DNA of 64,000 bases. Origin: JASHVB01 sp035523995. GTDB taxonomy: Bacteria > Pseudomonadota > Alphaproteobacteria > Acetobacterales > Acetobacteraceae. The position numbers and the translations under genes are program-made. Positions within the stretch are counted from its first letter, which is position 1; each line of letters begins with the position of its first letter. Shown here one piece after another: positions 1 through 7,451 of the stretch. The notes under the pieces were generated by a model. That model saw only the letters and a list, made by a program, of their open reading frames with translations, made no database searches and was not told the DNA's origin. The stretch lies in NCBI GenBank assembly GCA_035523995.1, contig DATKPQ010000011.1, forward strand, positions 23,556-87,555, given 5' to 3'.

Positions 1-156
1 GGCACCTTGTGCCGATCGTCCCCGATTCTGGTTAGTCAATATATCACATGCGATCGGACTGAATGGTCATCTTCATCGGATATTAACGGGCGGCTGATAG
101 GCTTGGTTGCTGCCCCGAGGCGTGGGTGCAGGCCGTGGCAGGGTTAAGAAAGAAAT

Positions 157-597
157 TTTGCCGCAGATGCACGCAGATGCACGCAGATGAAATCCGGACC
201 AACGAACTGTCAGAGCGCATACTCGATTGCGCTTTTTGTGTACTGAACACGCTTGGGGCGGGGTTCTTCGAAAAGATTTATGAGAATGTCTTGGCGTATG
301 AATTGCTCGAGGCAGGGATTTCGGTGGCACAGCAGCGGGGTATTACGGCTTACGACTATCGCATTGTCGTCGGGGACCATGTCGCCGACCTGGTGGTCGA
401 AGGAACAGTCATGATTGAACTGAAAGTCAGCGAGATATTGGAACTTGCACACGCAGCACAATGCATAAACTACTTGCAAGCGATCGGTGTGCGCTTATGT
501 CTGTTGCTGCACTTCGCCAGATCTCCCCTGAAAATCCATCGCGTAGCCCACGGACTCGGAGTCTGTTCGGTGCATCCGCGTGCATCTGCGGAAAACT
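157..597. repeat. Inverted repeats bounding the GxxExxY gene
   Basis: The left arm (about 162-182, CGCAGATGCACGCAGATGCA) and the right arm (about 571-591) are inverted copies matching at about 20 of 21 positions, each next to a short T/A run on the outer side. The left arm extends into a third direct copy of the ACGCAGATG unit (181-189). The left arm holds the start codon of the enclosed gene, and the right arm encodes its last residues and adjoins its stop codon. The whole unit is about 440 bp. Seen directly in the sequence; that it is a mobile or once-mobile cassette is inference. Confidence 0.75.
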
Positions 598-599
598 AA
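177..599 (+). CDS. GxxExxY family protein (PD-(D/E)XK-like fold)
   Basis: A 140-residue protein of the GxxExxY family (PF13366-type). N-terminal LSERILDCAFCVLNTLGAGF corresponds to the family's conserved opening helix and LGxG turn, followed by EKIYENVLAYEL, which holds the Glu/Tyr motif. The core D-x(n)-ExK is VADLVVEGTVMIELKVSE, which suggests a restriction-endonuclease-like fold. The biochemical role of the family is not established. The ATG at 177 lies inside the left inverted repeat; an upstream in-frame ATG at 126 would add 17 residues of non-family sequence. The tail after LKIHRVAHGL is encoded partly by the right inverted repeat, so the final dozen residues are probably repeat-derived. 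No operon partner is seen. Confidence 0.8.
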   Translation: MHADEIRTNELSERILDCAFCVLNTLGAGFFEKIYENVLAYELLEAGISVAQQRGITAYDYRIVVGDHVADLVVEGTVMIELKVSEILELAHAAQCINYLQAIGVRLCLLLHFARSPLKIHRVAHGLGVCSVHPRASAEN

Positions 600-650
600 A
601 ATACGCCACCCCACGGCCGCTGCCGCCCGGGTTCCGAGCCGATTGTCCCG

Positions 651-696
651 CCCAGCGGCACCCCCCCCAGCGGCACCCCCCCAGCGGCCCCCCCGA
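651..696. repeat. Short C-rich tandem repeat
   Basis: Three copies of CCCAGCGGC begin at 651, 666 and 680, separated by runs of C, giving a 14-15 bp period. It lies between the GxxExxY cassette and the following gene. It is probably replication slippage; no function is visible. Confidence 0.7.
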
Positions 697-752
697 TGGC
701 CAGCGCTCCGCCGCGCGCATATGCTGGCGCGCTGTCCGGACCGGAGGTGACC

Positions 753-1103
753 ATGCCAATCGCCACGCGCTACGTATTCATCGTCAGCATGGATGTCGCG
801 CCAGACAAGGAAGCGCTGTTCAATGAGGTGTACGACACCGAGCATGTGCCGAACCTGATGCAGGTGCCGGGCGTGCGCGCGGTGACGCGGCTCCGCACCG
901 AGGCTGCGCGCTTCGTGTTGGGCGGGCAGGCGAAGGAGCTGACTGGTGAGGGCGCGCCGAAATACGTGGCGATCTATGAGATCGACAGCCCGAACGTGCT
1001 GGAAAGTCCTGCCTGGGCCGAGGCCTCCGAGAAGGGCCGCTGGCCCACCGAGGTACGGCCTTACACGCGAAACAGGCACCACATCGTGCGGGCGGTACTG
1101 TAG
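753..1103 (+). CDS. DUF4286-like small protein (dimeric alpha/beta barrel type)
   Basis: A 116-residue cytoplasmic protein. The segment DVAPDKEALFNEVYDTEHVP followed by GVRAVTRLR and YVAIYEIDSP has the beta-alpha-beta-beta layout and the conserved W/Y-ExHVP-type helix of DUF4286/EthD-like ferredoxin-fold barrels. Such proteins are often encoded beside catabolic genes, but their reactions are mostly unknown. The ATG at 753 is chosen because CCGGAGGTGACC directly precedes it; the 57 bases upstream in frame are Pro/Ala-rich and outside the fold. It stands alone between a repeat-bounded cassette and the oppositely oriented ribF, so no pathway can be assigned from context. Confidence 0.75.
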   Translation: MPIATRYVFIVSMDVAPDKEALFNEVYDTEHVPNLMQVPGVRAVTRLRTEAARFVLGGQAKELTGEGAPKYVAIYEIDSPNVLESPAWAEASEKGRWPTEVRPYTRNRHHIVRAVL

Positions 1104-1106
1104 GCG

Positions 1107-1174
1107 GGTTTGCAATACACCGAGGATCGATCTTGGCGACTGCGAAAGCCTCCTGAGGGCAGGTTTTGCAAACC
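1107..1174. repeat. 9-bp inverted repeat with long loop
   Basis: GGTTTGCAA at 1107-1115 is answered by TTGCAAACC at 1166-1174, immediately after the stop codon of the preceding gene. No T tract follows. The rest of the 207-bp gap up to ribF shows nothing recognisable. Confidence 0.4.
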
Positions 1175-1310
1175 ACGGTTATCGTAATGGCCGAGTGCAG
1201 CGTCAGCAGCCGGCCGGCCATACCCAGAGGCCGCCTGACGGATCACCAACAACGGTCTGCCGGACTAGCGCTGACAACATCGGGGCCCGCCATCCGGCCC
1301 GCCTCGCTCG

Positions 1311-2246
1311 CTACAGCCGCCCCAGCGCCGCCAACAGCCTCCGAGCCTCCGCCGCATCCTTCGCAATCTGCGCCTTCAACGCCTCCAGCCCCGGAAACCT
1401 TTGCTCCTCCCGAATATACGCAACCAGCGCCACGCTCAGCTCCGCCCCATACAAATCGCCCTCGAAATCGAAAATATTGACCTCCAGCCTGCTCTCCGGC
1501 CCCGCATTCACCGTCGGCCGCCGCCCGATATTCGCCACCCCGTCGCGCGTGGTCCCATCGGGCAGCCGCACCCGCACCGCATACACCCCGCGCGCCGGCT
1601 CCAGGTGCCGCCCCAGCGCGATATTTGCCGTTGGAAACCCGATGGTGCGCCCCCGCTTGTCGCCGTGCGCCACCTCGCCGCGGATCGCCCATGGCCGTCC
1701 CAGTTCAGCCGTCGCGCGCTCGGGATACCCGTCCTGCAGCTCCCGCCGGATGCGGCTGGACGAAAGCGGCCCCTGCGCATCGGTCAGCAGAGGCACCAGC
1801 GTCACGCCGATCCCCACCGCCTCGGCCCGTGCCTGCAAAAAATCGGTGCCACCCCCCCGGCGATGGCCGAACGCGAAATCCGGCCCGCACACCAGGTGCC
1901 GCGCACCAATGCCCTGATGCAGCACGTCGGCAAAGAACGCCTCCGCCGCCATGTGACTGAACGCGCCGTCGAACGGCATTTCGTAGATCAGGCCGACGCC
2001 CAGCCCCGCCAGCAGATCCGCCCGCTCCGCCGACAGAGTCAGCCGGAAAGGCGGATCGTCGGGCCGGAAATACTCCCGAGGATGCGGCTCGAACGTCAGC
2101 ACGCCCAGCGCCGATTTCGGCCGGGCGGCATGGGCGGCGCGGATCAGCGCCTCATGCCCGCGATGCACGCCATCGAAATTGCCCAGCGCTACAGTGGCGC
2201 CGCGTGCGTCCGGCGGCAGGTCCCGCCAATGGTGGAAAATCCGCAT
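1311..2246 (-). CDS. ribF: Bifunctional riboflavin kinase / FAD synthetase
   Basis: Makes FMN from riboflavin and then FAD from FMN in the cytoplasm. The 311-residue length is normal for RibF. The N-terminal nucleotidyltransferase half starts with LGNFDGVHRGH (residues 21-31), the HxGH-type adenylylation motif, and continues to SSSRIRREL. The C-terminal flavokinase half shows RGRTIGFPTANIALG, GVYAVRV and the late IREEQRFPGLEALKAQIAKD segment. Its ATG shares one base with the TGA of the upstream MaoC-family gene (TGATG), so the two are probably translationally coupled. No FMN riboswitch is apparent upstream. Confidence 0.95.
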   Translation of the reverse strand: MRIFHHWRDLPPDARGATVALGNFDGVHRGHEALIRAAHAARPKSALGVLTFEPHPREYFRPDDPPFRLTLSAERADLLAGLGVGLIYEMPFDGAFSHMAAEAFFADVLHQGIGARHLVCGPDFAFGHRRGGGTDFLQARAEAVGIGVTLVPLLTDAQGPLSSSRIRRELQDGYPERATAELGRPWAIRGEVAHGDKRGRTIGFPTANIALGRHLEPARGVYAVRVRLPDGTTRDGVANIGRRPTVNAGPESRLEVNIFDFEGDLYGAELSVALVAYIREEQRFPGLEALKAQIAKDAAEARRLLAALGRL

Positions 2247-2668
2247 CAGCCGCGCGAGGGAACCTGAACGTAGGCCTCGCCTTCGATCACCACTTCGTCA
2301 CCGACGGTGCATACGGTGCTGAGCGTGGCCCGCTTCTTCTCGGTGTTCAGCGACGCGACGGTGACGGTCGCCTTCACCGTGGCGCCAATCTTCACCGGCG
2401 CGGCAAAGCGCAGCGACTGGCGCATATACAGCGTCCCCGGTCCCGGCAACTTCGTCCCCAGCACGGCGGAAATCAGCCCCGCGGACAGCATGCCGTGCGC
2501 GATGCGCTCGCCAAAGATCGAGGCCTTCGCTGCTTCGGCATCAACATGTACCGGGTTGGTGTCCATGCTGACCGCCGCATAGAGCAAGATGTCGGCCTCG
2601 GTGATGGTCTTGCCGAGGCTGGCGGATTGGCCGACCTGCAAATCCTCGAAGAAGTAGCCGGTGGTCAT
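2246..2668 (-). CDS. MaoC family dehydratase (hotdog fold)
   Basis: A 140-residue single-hotdog protein resembling (R)-specific enoyl-CoA hydratases. FFEDLQVGQ at the N-terminus and DTNPVHVDAEAAKASIFGER, then IAHGMLSAGLISAVLGTKLP, carry the hydratase signature with the D...NPVH and GxxxAHGML elements; Asp and His of that stretch would be catalytic. The start at 2668 (MTTGYFFEDL) is preferred, with GGGGTG just upstream; a longer in-frame start at 2695 adds nine residues. It is the first gene of a two-gene unit with ribF, a pairing whose metabolic logic is not obvious. The substrate is likely a medium- or short-chain enoyl-CoA, by family only. Confidence 0.9.
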   Translation of the reverse strand: MTTGYFFEDLQVGQSASLGKTITEADILLYAAVSMDTNPVHVDAEAAKASIFGERIAHGMLSAGLISAVLGTKLPGPGTLYMRQSLRFAAPVKIGATVKATVTVASLNTEKKRATLSTVCTVGDEVVIEGEAYVQVPSRG

Positions 2669-2855
2669 GGCATCACCCCTGACTGTGGCAGGCAAAGTGT
2701 TGTGTAGGATGCGCCGCCGCGAATCAACCTGGCCAGCGGTGCACGGAATGCGTGCCCGCCGAGCGATTGGTGCACGCTAAATTTGGCAAAGGACGCTAGT
2801 GCGCCTCCGGCCGCACCCCATGTCATGGGTGAAGTTCAGCCAGGAGGAGGTCACC

Positions 2856-3140
2856 ATGACCAAGGTTGGCGCAATGCTTTTGGGTGCGTTGCCGCTGCTG
2901 CTGGCGACTGCCGCTTATGCGCAGGCACCCGGCTCGCAGGTGGGCGGCACAGTGCAGACGTATCCCTACGTGCCAAGTGAGACGGCGCCCCCGAATAACG
3001 GACGAGAACCCTTGTTCTCGATCGGCAACGTGCCGGTGTCAGTCTGGGCGCCGACGGAGCCCACCTACAATACGCAGGCCGACCGTAGTGCCGCTGACAA
3101 TCCGCTTTGGCCGGGGGTAAGCCTCTGGTCCACCGACTAG
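2856..3140 (+). CDS. Small exported protein of unknown function
   Basis: A 94-residue protein with a clear Sec signal peptide: MTKVGAMLLGALPLLLATAAYA followed by QAPGSQ, with an AxA-type cleavage site near residue 22. The mature part is Pro/Thr/Tyr/Trp-rich (YPYVPSETAPPNNGREPLFS, NPLWPGVSLWSTD) with no Cys and no lipobox, suggesting a small periplasmic or envelope-associated protein. The start at 2856 is supported by the strong AGGAGGAGGTCACC ribosome-binding site; longer in-frame starts are not. I do not recognise a family. A 10-bp perfect hairpin (3215-3237) lies downstream. Confidence 0.75.
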   Translation: MTKVGAMLLGALPLLLATAAYAQAPGSQVGGTVQTYPYVPSETAPPNNGREPLFSIGNVPVSVWAPTEPTYNTQADRSAADNPLWPGVSLWSTD

Positions 3141-3214
3141 GCACGTTGCGTTACACGCGGTTTGCGAAGGCTGTTGTCCGCCGCGGCTGACATTGCCTGG
3201 GCTGTGGGTCCGGT

Positions 3215-3237
3215 GCACAGAGGATTTTCCTCTGTGC
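3215..3237. terminator. Perfect 10-bp hairpin downstream of the small exported gene
   Basis: GCACAGAGGA-TTT-TCCTCTGTGC forms an uninterrupted stem with a three-base loop, 75 bases beyond the stop codon at 3140. No U tract follows, so it may be a processing or Rho-assisted stop rather than a classic intrinsic terminator. Confidence 0.45.
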
Positions 3238-3289
3238 CCAACGGGACCGGACAGAGCGACGCCGCAGACCGACGTGGGACGCCTCTGCC

Positions 3290-3465
3290 GAAACAGCCTC
3301 GCGCCGGAGGGCAGACGGCAATTTCACCGCGGCGATGGGCGTTCCGACACTGGACGGCCTTGGGTGCACGGGTGCCGGCGCACATGCCAGCCACGAGCAT
3401 ATCCTCTGGCGCGACGTGGCCCCCGCGCCGCGCTGATGGTCGGGTTGTTGGAGACGCTGGCATAG
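3290..3465 (+). pseudogene. 3' remnant of an M20-family (glutamate carboxypeptidase-like) peptidase
   Basis: Three frames read in turn give the C-terminal part of an M20 metallopeptidase. PLPKQPRAGG (one frame) is followed, after an apparent one-base loss near 3312, by DGNFTAAMGVPTLDGLG and GAGAHASHEHIL. After a second shift near 3420 comes RAALMVGLLETLA and a stop at 3465. In intact relatives these form one line, GG-SDGNFT...GAHxxxEHIL...LAPRAxLLxGLL. The conserved His of GAH remains, but the 5' two-thirds of the gene is absent. It is a decayed fragment in the 533-bp gap between 3141 and 3673, which otherwise holds only the hairpin at 3215. Confidence 0.65.
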
Positions 3466-3673
3466 AGTGCGACAGATGGGTGCGCATCCGCAGGGGTCGG
3501 TGGACCTAATGAAGTGGGCGAGATCGTGGGTTTCGGATCGCCCGCAGCCCCAAGTGCCCTCGCGCAACACAAGCGTCCGTGCAACACGATGGGGGAGGCG
3601 TTTGGCTCGCTGGACAGCGTAACCCGGTGGGGCGATAGCAGATGACCGGTTTGGCCGGATCGGAACATATTGC

Positions 3674-4330
3674 GTGTTTGTTTTGCGGCGAGTCTGGGAC
3701 GCCCCCACCAGACTGTTTCATTGGGCCGCCGTCATCCTGGTATTCGCGCTCTGGCTGACCCAGTACGAAGACTGGATGCCGCAGCACATGCTCTGCGGCT
3801 ACGCGATGATGGCGCTGCTGTTGTTCCGTCTCGCCTGGGGCGTGGTCGGCAGCGACACGGCCCGGTTCACCCGCTTCGTGAAAAGCCCGGTCGCAGCGTT
3901 CCGCCATCTCGCGCATCTCCGTAGGCGTCCGCCCGATACCGAAATCGGCCACAACGCCGCCGGCGGCTGGATGGTGCTGCTGATCTTGCTATTGCTCGGC
4001 ATCCAGGTGGCCACGGGGCTTTGCGCCAATGATGAGATCTCGACGCAGGGACCCCTGGCCGACACGGTCGGCCCCTCTGCCAGCGATTGGCTCAGCCACG
4101 TCCATGCCATCAATTTCAAGCTGATCGAGATCGCTATCGGCCTGCATGTGCTGGCGATCCTGGCCTATCGCTTGCTCGGCCACCGGCTGGTGTGGCCGAT
4201 GATCACCGGCAGGAAGCCCTTGCCTGACACGACGCCGCTGCCCCGGATAGCCAGCCCCTGGCTCGCTATTGGGCTGCTATGCGCCGCCGCCGCGGTGACG
4301 TGGTTCGTGGTGGCCTGGTTCTCCGACTAG
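3674..4330 (+). CDS. Cytochrome b561-type membrane protein (cytochrome b/b6 domain)
   Basis: A 218-residue inner-membrane diheme b-type cytochrome of the PF01292 (Ni-hydrogenase/b561) kind. It opens with VWDAPTRLFHWAAVILVFAL, the usual WDxPTRxFHW motif whose His is a heme ligand. Further His residues in helices follow: MPQHMLCGYAMMALLLFRL, GHNAAGGWM and VHAINFKLIEIAIGLHVLAI. Four to five transmembrane helices are visible. The start is a GTG at 3674. Such proteins pass electrons between quinones and periplasmic c-type cytochromes; the convergent neighbour encodes a cytochrome c', a frequent partner, so electron exchange between them is likely but inferred. Confidence 0.9.
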   Translation: MFVLRRVWDAPTRLFHWAAVILVFALWLTQYEDWMPQHMLCGYAMMALLLFRLAWGVVGSDTARFTRFVKSPVAAFRHLAHLRRRPPDTEIGHNAAGGWMVLLILLLLGIQVATGLCANDEISTQGPLADTVGPSASDWLSHVHAINFKLIEIAIGLHVLAILAYRLLGHRLVWPMITGRKPLPDTTPLPRIASPWLAIGLLCAAAAVTWFVVAWFSD

Positions 4331-4335
4331 TGCAG

Positions 4336-4361
4336 GCCGCCGCACCACGTGTGGCGGCGGC
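4336..4361. terminator. Hairpin between convergent cytochrome genes
   Basis: GCCGCCGC pairs with GCGGCGGC around a CACGTG-containing centre, filling the 30-bp gap between the two stop codons. Its position suits a bidirectional terminator, but there is no clear T tract on either side. Confidence 0.5.
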
Positions 4362-4795
4362 TATTGATAGCGGAACGCGTGGTGGCAGGTGTTGCACGCG
4401 TCGCCAACCACCTTGAGCTGCTTCTGTACGGCTGCAGCGTCGTCCGATTTGGCGGCTTCCGCCAGGGCATCCGCGGTCGTCACCAGATTTTCGGCGTCCT
4501 TGCGGAACTCGGCATTGTTCGTCCAGATGGCGGGGCGCGCGTGAGTGTTGTCCCCCTTGTCGCTGCCGGGCGGGAACATAGTCGGGAACACTTTCATCCA
4601 GCGGGCCATCGCCAGGGCGGGCTTCTGCAAGGTCTTTACGTCGCCCTTCAGCATCACGACGGCGCGAATGCCGGCGAAATCGCTAAGCAGCAGATCCTGC
4701 CCCGCTTGGCGGACCAAGATCACGTCCAGCCCTTCGGCATGGGCACCAGCCGCCAGGGCAAGTGCGACCGCAGCAACAGCGAGCGCGCGTTTCAT
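4361..4795 (-). CDS. Cytochrome c' (periplasmic, class II c-type cytochrome)
   Basis: A 144-residue preprotein with a signal peptide MKRALAVAAVALALAAGAHA. The mature chain is a four-helix-bundle cytochrome with its single heme site close to the C-terminus (GDACNTCHHAFR, a CxxCH motif), the hallmark of the c' / c556 class (PF01322). Internal features such as ARWMKVFPTMFPPGSDKGDN and ARPAIWTN match the family's conserved stretches. Members bind NO or act as small electron carriers. It faces the cytochrome b561-type gene head-to-tail across a 30-bp hairpin. No FNR-type site was found upstream. Confidence 0.92.
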   Translation of the reverse strand: MKRALAVAAVALALAAGAHAEGLDVILVRQAGQDLLLSDFAGIRAVVMLKGDVKTLQKPALAMARWMKVFPTMFPPGSDKGDNTHARPAIWTNNAEFRKDAENLVTTADALAEAAKSDDAAAVQKQLKVVGDACNTCHHAFRYQ

Positions 4796-4920
4796 CTGTC
4801 TCAGACCCCCTCAATTCCCGCGGCAGGGTGGTTGTCGATGTCCTGTCCGGCTACAAAGATTCGTCTACCAGACGCCTGCCGCGTCGCCAAACCGGCAGAC
4901 CCGATCACAGAAGGACGATA

Positions 4921-5499
4921 ATGCCGGCCATTCATTCCGTCGCGGTGTTCTGCGGCTCGCGTTCCGGTTCCAATCCCGCCTTTTCCGCAGCAGCGCGAGA
5001 GCTGGGCCGCGGTCTGGCCGACTCCGGCATGCGCCTGGTGTACGGCGGCGGCCGGGTCGGGCTGATGGGCGCGGTGGCCGACGCCGTGCTGGAGGCTGGC
5101 GGCCAGATCATGGGCGTGATCCCCGAATTCCTCACGCGGCGGGAGGTCGCGCATACCGCCGTCGATCTGACCGTGACCGACAGCATGCACAGCCGCAAGC
5201 AGCGCATGTTCGCAGAGGCTGATGTGTTCGTGTCGCTTCCCGGTGGGCTCGGGACGCTGGACGAGACCATCGAGATCATCACCTGGCGCCAGCTCGGATT
5301 GCATGACAAGCCGATCGTGTTGTGCGACATCGCGGGGTCGGCGGCGCCACTGCGTTCCGTGATCGACGCCGCGATCGACAATGGCTTCGCCCCACCGCAA
5401 GTGCGCGATCTGTTCTTGGTTGCCCAGGGTGTGCCGGCGCTGTTGCGATGCTTACGCGGACTGCTACCCGGGGCCGACGTGAGTGCGGACCGTTTCTGA
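4921..5499 (+). CDS. LOG family protein (cytokinin-activating phosphoribohydrolase type)
   Basis: A 192-residue Rossmann-like protein of the TIGR00730/LOG family, which hydrolyses nucleoside 5'-monophosphates at the N-glycosidic bond. VAVFCGSRSGSNPAF opens the fold, LVYGGGRVGLMGAVADAVL follows, and the diagnostic PGGLGTLDETIEIITWRQLG motif is intact, including the catalytic Glu. These proteins were formerly mislabelled lysine decarboxylases. The ATG at 4921 is used because homology begins there, although the frame is open further upstream. It stands alone, divergent from the cytochrome c' gene. Confidence 0.92.
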   Translation: MPAIHSVAVFCGSRSGSNPAFSAAARELGRGLADSGMRLVYGGGRVGLMGAVADAVLEAGGQIMGVIPEFLTRREVAHTAVDLTVTDSMHSRKQRMFAEADVFVSLPGGLGTLDETIEIITWRQLGLHDKPIVLCDIAGSAAPLRSVIDAAIDNGFAPPQVRDLFLVAQGVPALLRCLRGLLPGADVSADRF

Positions 5500-5795
5500 T
5501 CTTCCTCGGAGTTGCCTGCTGGAACGCGGCCGCCCCGCGACCGGTTAACCTGCGCGCGGTGCAAACGTCCCCATCCGCCTGGGCGAAATCACGCGTTTCG
5601 CCCCCTCCTCCCATCCCCCCTCTCACGTACCAGGGGATTCGCGCGTCTCGTTTCATCTCATTTCAGGCAACCTGCCCTCGTGGACGGCATGGGATCGCCT
5701 CATTCCCCTGCAAAAAGCAATTGGCCGGGGGGTTTGTAGTCGCAGTTCCCATTCGGACGGTGACGACATCAACCGGCCAATCGCATCCCGACCTC
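5500..5795. other. Intergenic stretch between convergent genes
   Basis: No coding potential is recognised in these 296 bp between the LOG gene and gspI. A 9-bp inverted repeat (ATTGGCCGG at 5720-5728, CCGGCCAAT at 5773-5781) lies near the gspI stop and could help terminate gspI transcription. Confidence 0.4.
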
Positions 5796-6197
5796 TCACC
5801 CCCGCACCGGCTGCCCCACCGCCTCCGTATCGAGCCGCACCTGGCGCCTGTGATCGCCTTCGCGCCAGCTCACCCAGACCGTCACGTCGTACAGCGCCAG
5901 CGGCTGCGCCGGCGTACCGAGGGGACCGCCGGCACCCAAAGACACTGTCGTCACATGGAGGTGCCAGCGATAGCCGCCTCCGTCGTCGCCCTGCCAATTT
6001 CCTGGCATCAGTGCGCCGCCATGGGTTGCCATCGCCAGGTGGGAGCGCGCGCGCACCAGCGCCTCATCGTAGCGCGCTGCCGTCTGCGAGGCGTTCAACG
6101 CGTCGATCGCGCCCCGAAGCATCACGCCAAGCGCCAGCGCGGCGATGATGATTGCGATCAGCACCTCAAGCAAGGTGAAGCCGCGCGCATCACGCAT
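5796..6197 (-). CDS. gspI: Type II secretion minor pseudopilin GspI
   Basis: A 133-residue prepilin. The type III signal is MRDARGFTLLEVLIAIIIAA: a short positive leader, G/F cleavage point and Glu at +5 of the mature chain, then the hydrophobic stem helix. The short C-terminal domain and overall size fit GspI, which with J and K caps the pseudopilus tip in the periplasm; H is also a possible reading, but a separate GspH is present at 14437. The ATG at 6197 lies two bases beyond the TGA of the upstream lytic transglycosylase gene, so the two are cotranscribed. Confidence 0.8.
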   Translation of the reverse strand: MRDARGFTLLEVLIAIIIAALALGVMLRGAIDALNASQTAARYDEALVRARSHLAMATHGGALMPGNWQGDDGGGYRWHLHVTTVSLGAGGPLGTPAQPLALYDVTVWVSWREGDHRRQVRLDTEAVGQPVRG

Positions 6198-6199
6198 GG

Positions 6200-6613
6200 T
6201 CAATGCTGCACTGCCGCGCCGAACAAGCGGGTGGCAGACGCGATCACCTGCAGGCGATAGGTCGCCGCCAGCGGCGCCTGGTGCGAATGGTAGTACCCCA
6301 CCGCGCGCAGCAGGTCGCCGCCGGCCTCGGCCAGGTAAAGCCGCATGATCGCGCCGGCCGCCGCGACATTGAAGCATGGATCGGCAAGCAATTGCGCCTC
6401 CACCACGGCCGGTGCCATGCCGGTTTGCGCCGCGAGCGGCTGCACCCACCGCGTATTCACTTGCATGACACCCAGGTCTCGTGACCCGTCCTTGTTCACG
6501 TGCACCACGCCCGGCCGGCCGCCTTCCACCGCCTGGATCGACGGCAGCACGCGCGGCGGCAGGTGATAGAACGCCGCAACGCCCGCCATGCAGGCCAAGA
6601 ATGGAATTGTCAT
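6200..6613 (-). CDS. Lytic transglycosylase domain protein linked to T2SS
   Basis: A 137-residue protein with a compact SLT-type domain. LPSIQAVEGGRPGVVHVNKD contains the probable catalytic Glu, followed by RDLGVMQVNTRWVQPLA (the GxMQxN motif) and later AVGYYHSHQ. The N-terminus MTIPFLACMAGVAAFYHLP is hydrophobic and may act as an export signal. The start is set by CTGGAGGCGTCC directly upstream. It would cut peptidoglycan with 1,6-anhydro product formation, probably opening the wall for the secretin or pseudopilus; the two-base spacing to gspI and the divergent gspG argue for a dedicated T2SS role (inference). Confidence 0.85.
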   Translation of the reverse strand: MTIPFLACMAGVAAFYHLPPRVLPSIQAVEGGRPGVVHVNKDGSRDLGVMQVNTRWVQPLAAQTGMAPAVVEAQLLADPCFNVAAAGAIMRLYLAEAGGDLLRAVGYYHSHQAPLAATYRLQVIASATRLFGAAVQH

Positions 6614-6687
6614 GGACGCCTCCAGCACGAAGCGATTATTGCTACCCTGCGCCGCAACCGCACGAGAATCAGCCGATCGGTGAGCCT

Positions 6688-7137
6688 ATGCGTCCCCCCA
6701 ACCGTTCTCCGCGAAACCCCCAGCGTCCCACGCCGCATGACGCCGGCTTCAGCCTGCTGGAGTTGCTCGTCTACATCACCATTGTCGGTTTGCTCATCGG
6801 AATGGTGGGGCCGGCACTGATGCGGCAATTGGGATCCGCCCGCACCTCCGTTGCCCATCAGTCGATCGAGCGGCTCTCTTCCGTACTCGACATGTACAAA
6901 CTGGACGTCGGCAGCTATCCGACGACAGACCAGGGCCTCGAGGCGCTGCTGAAGCAGCCGACCGATGTCGACAACTGGAATGGCCCGTACCTGAAGGGCA
7001 CCAAGCCGCCACTTGACGCATGGAACCACCCCTACGTGTATCGTGAGCCCTCCACCCGACCGGACCATGACTACGACCTTTGCTCCAAGGGACCGTCGGG
7101 TGACGCCAGCGGCGAGGGGATGATCTGCAACAACTGA
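6688..7137 (+). CDS. gspG: Type II secretion major pseudopilin GspG
   Basis: A 149-residue prepilin with a leader of about 20 residues ending in HDAGFSLLELLVYITIVGLL: G/F cleavage site, Glu5 and stem helix. The C-terminal body (LDMYKLDVGSYPTTDQGLEA, WNGPYLKG, PLDAWNHPYVYREP) is the conserved GspG beta-sheet region, and the end of the chain forms the calcium-binding loop in relatives. GspG is the main subunit of the T2SS pseudopilus. The leader is longer than usual. The gene diverges from the lytic transglycosylase/gspI pair across 74 bp. Confidence 0.93.
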   Translation: MRPPNRSPRNPQRPTPHDAGFSLLELLVYITIVGLLIGMVGPALMRQLGSARTSVAHQSIERLSSVLDMYKLDVGSYPTTDQGLEALLKQPTDVDNWNGPYLKGTKPPLDAWNHPYVYREPSTRPDHDYDLCSKGPSGDASGEGMICNN

Positions 7138-7182
7138 CCACCTGTTAACCACTCTGGGAGAAGCGCGATACAGCCCGCGCCA

Positions 7183-7384
7183 TGTCATTGCGAATCGCCA
7201 CCGACCCCGTAGCGGACCCGCGATTGGATGAAAACGTCCTCCCGATCCGCCTTTTCTGGGGAAGCTTTCTCCTTATTTCTCGCCAGGGGCAAAGCGACGA
7301 AGCAACCCCGGTCGGGGGGCTCCGAACCGTGCGTGCGCCGGCACGACCGAGATTGCTTCGTCGCCTTGCTCCTCTCAATGACAT
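7183..7384. repeat. Dispersed palindromic repeat, copy 1
   Basis: Bounded by TGTCATTGCGA and CTCAATGACA. The inner part has AAAGCGACGAAGCAACCCCGG and its inverted counterpart GAGATTGCTTCGTCGCCTTG around a variable centre. It fills most of the 314-bp gap between gspG and gspD and may form a long imperfect hairpin separating the convergent transcripts. It belongs to the same family as the copies near 51.5, 53.6, 55.5, 59.5 and 63.2 kb. Confidence 0.8.
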
Positions 7385-7451
7385 TCTTTATGCCGTGGCG
7401 CAGTTCTCTGATCCTGGGTCATACATCCGGTAATGATACCGAGCGAAGCTG

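Noticed and set aside
1..125. Gene fragment at the left edge
   Set aside because: No frame with recognisable sequence; it is treated as intergenic.
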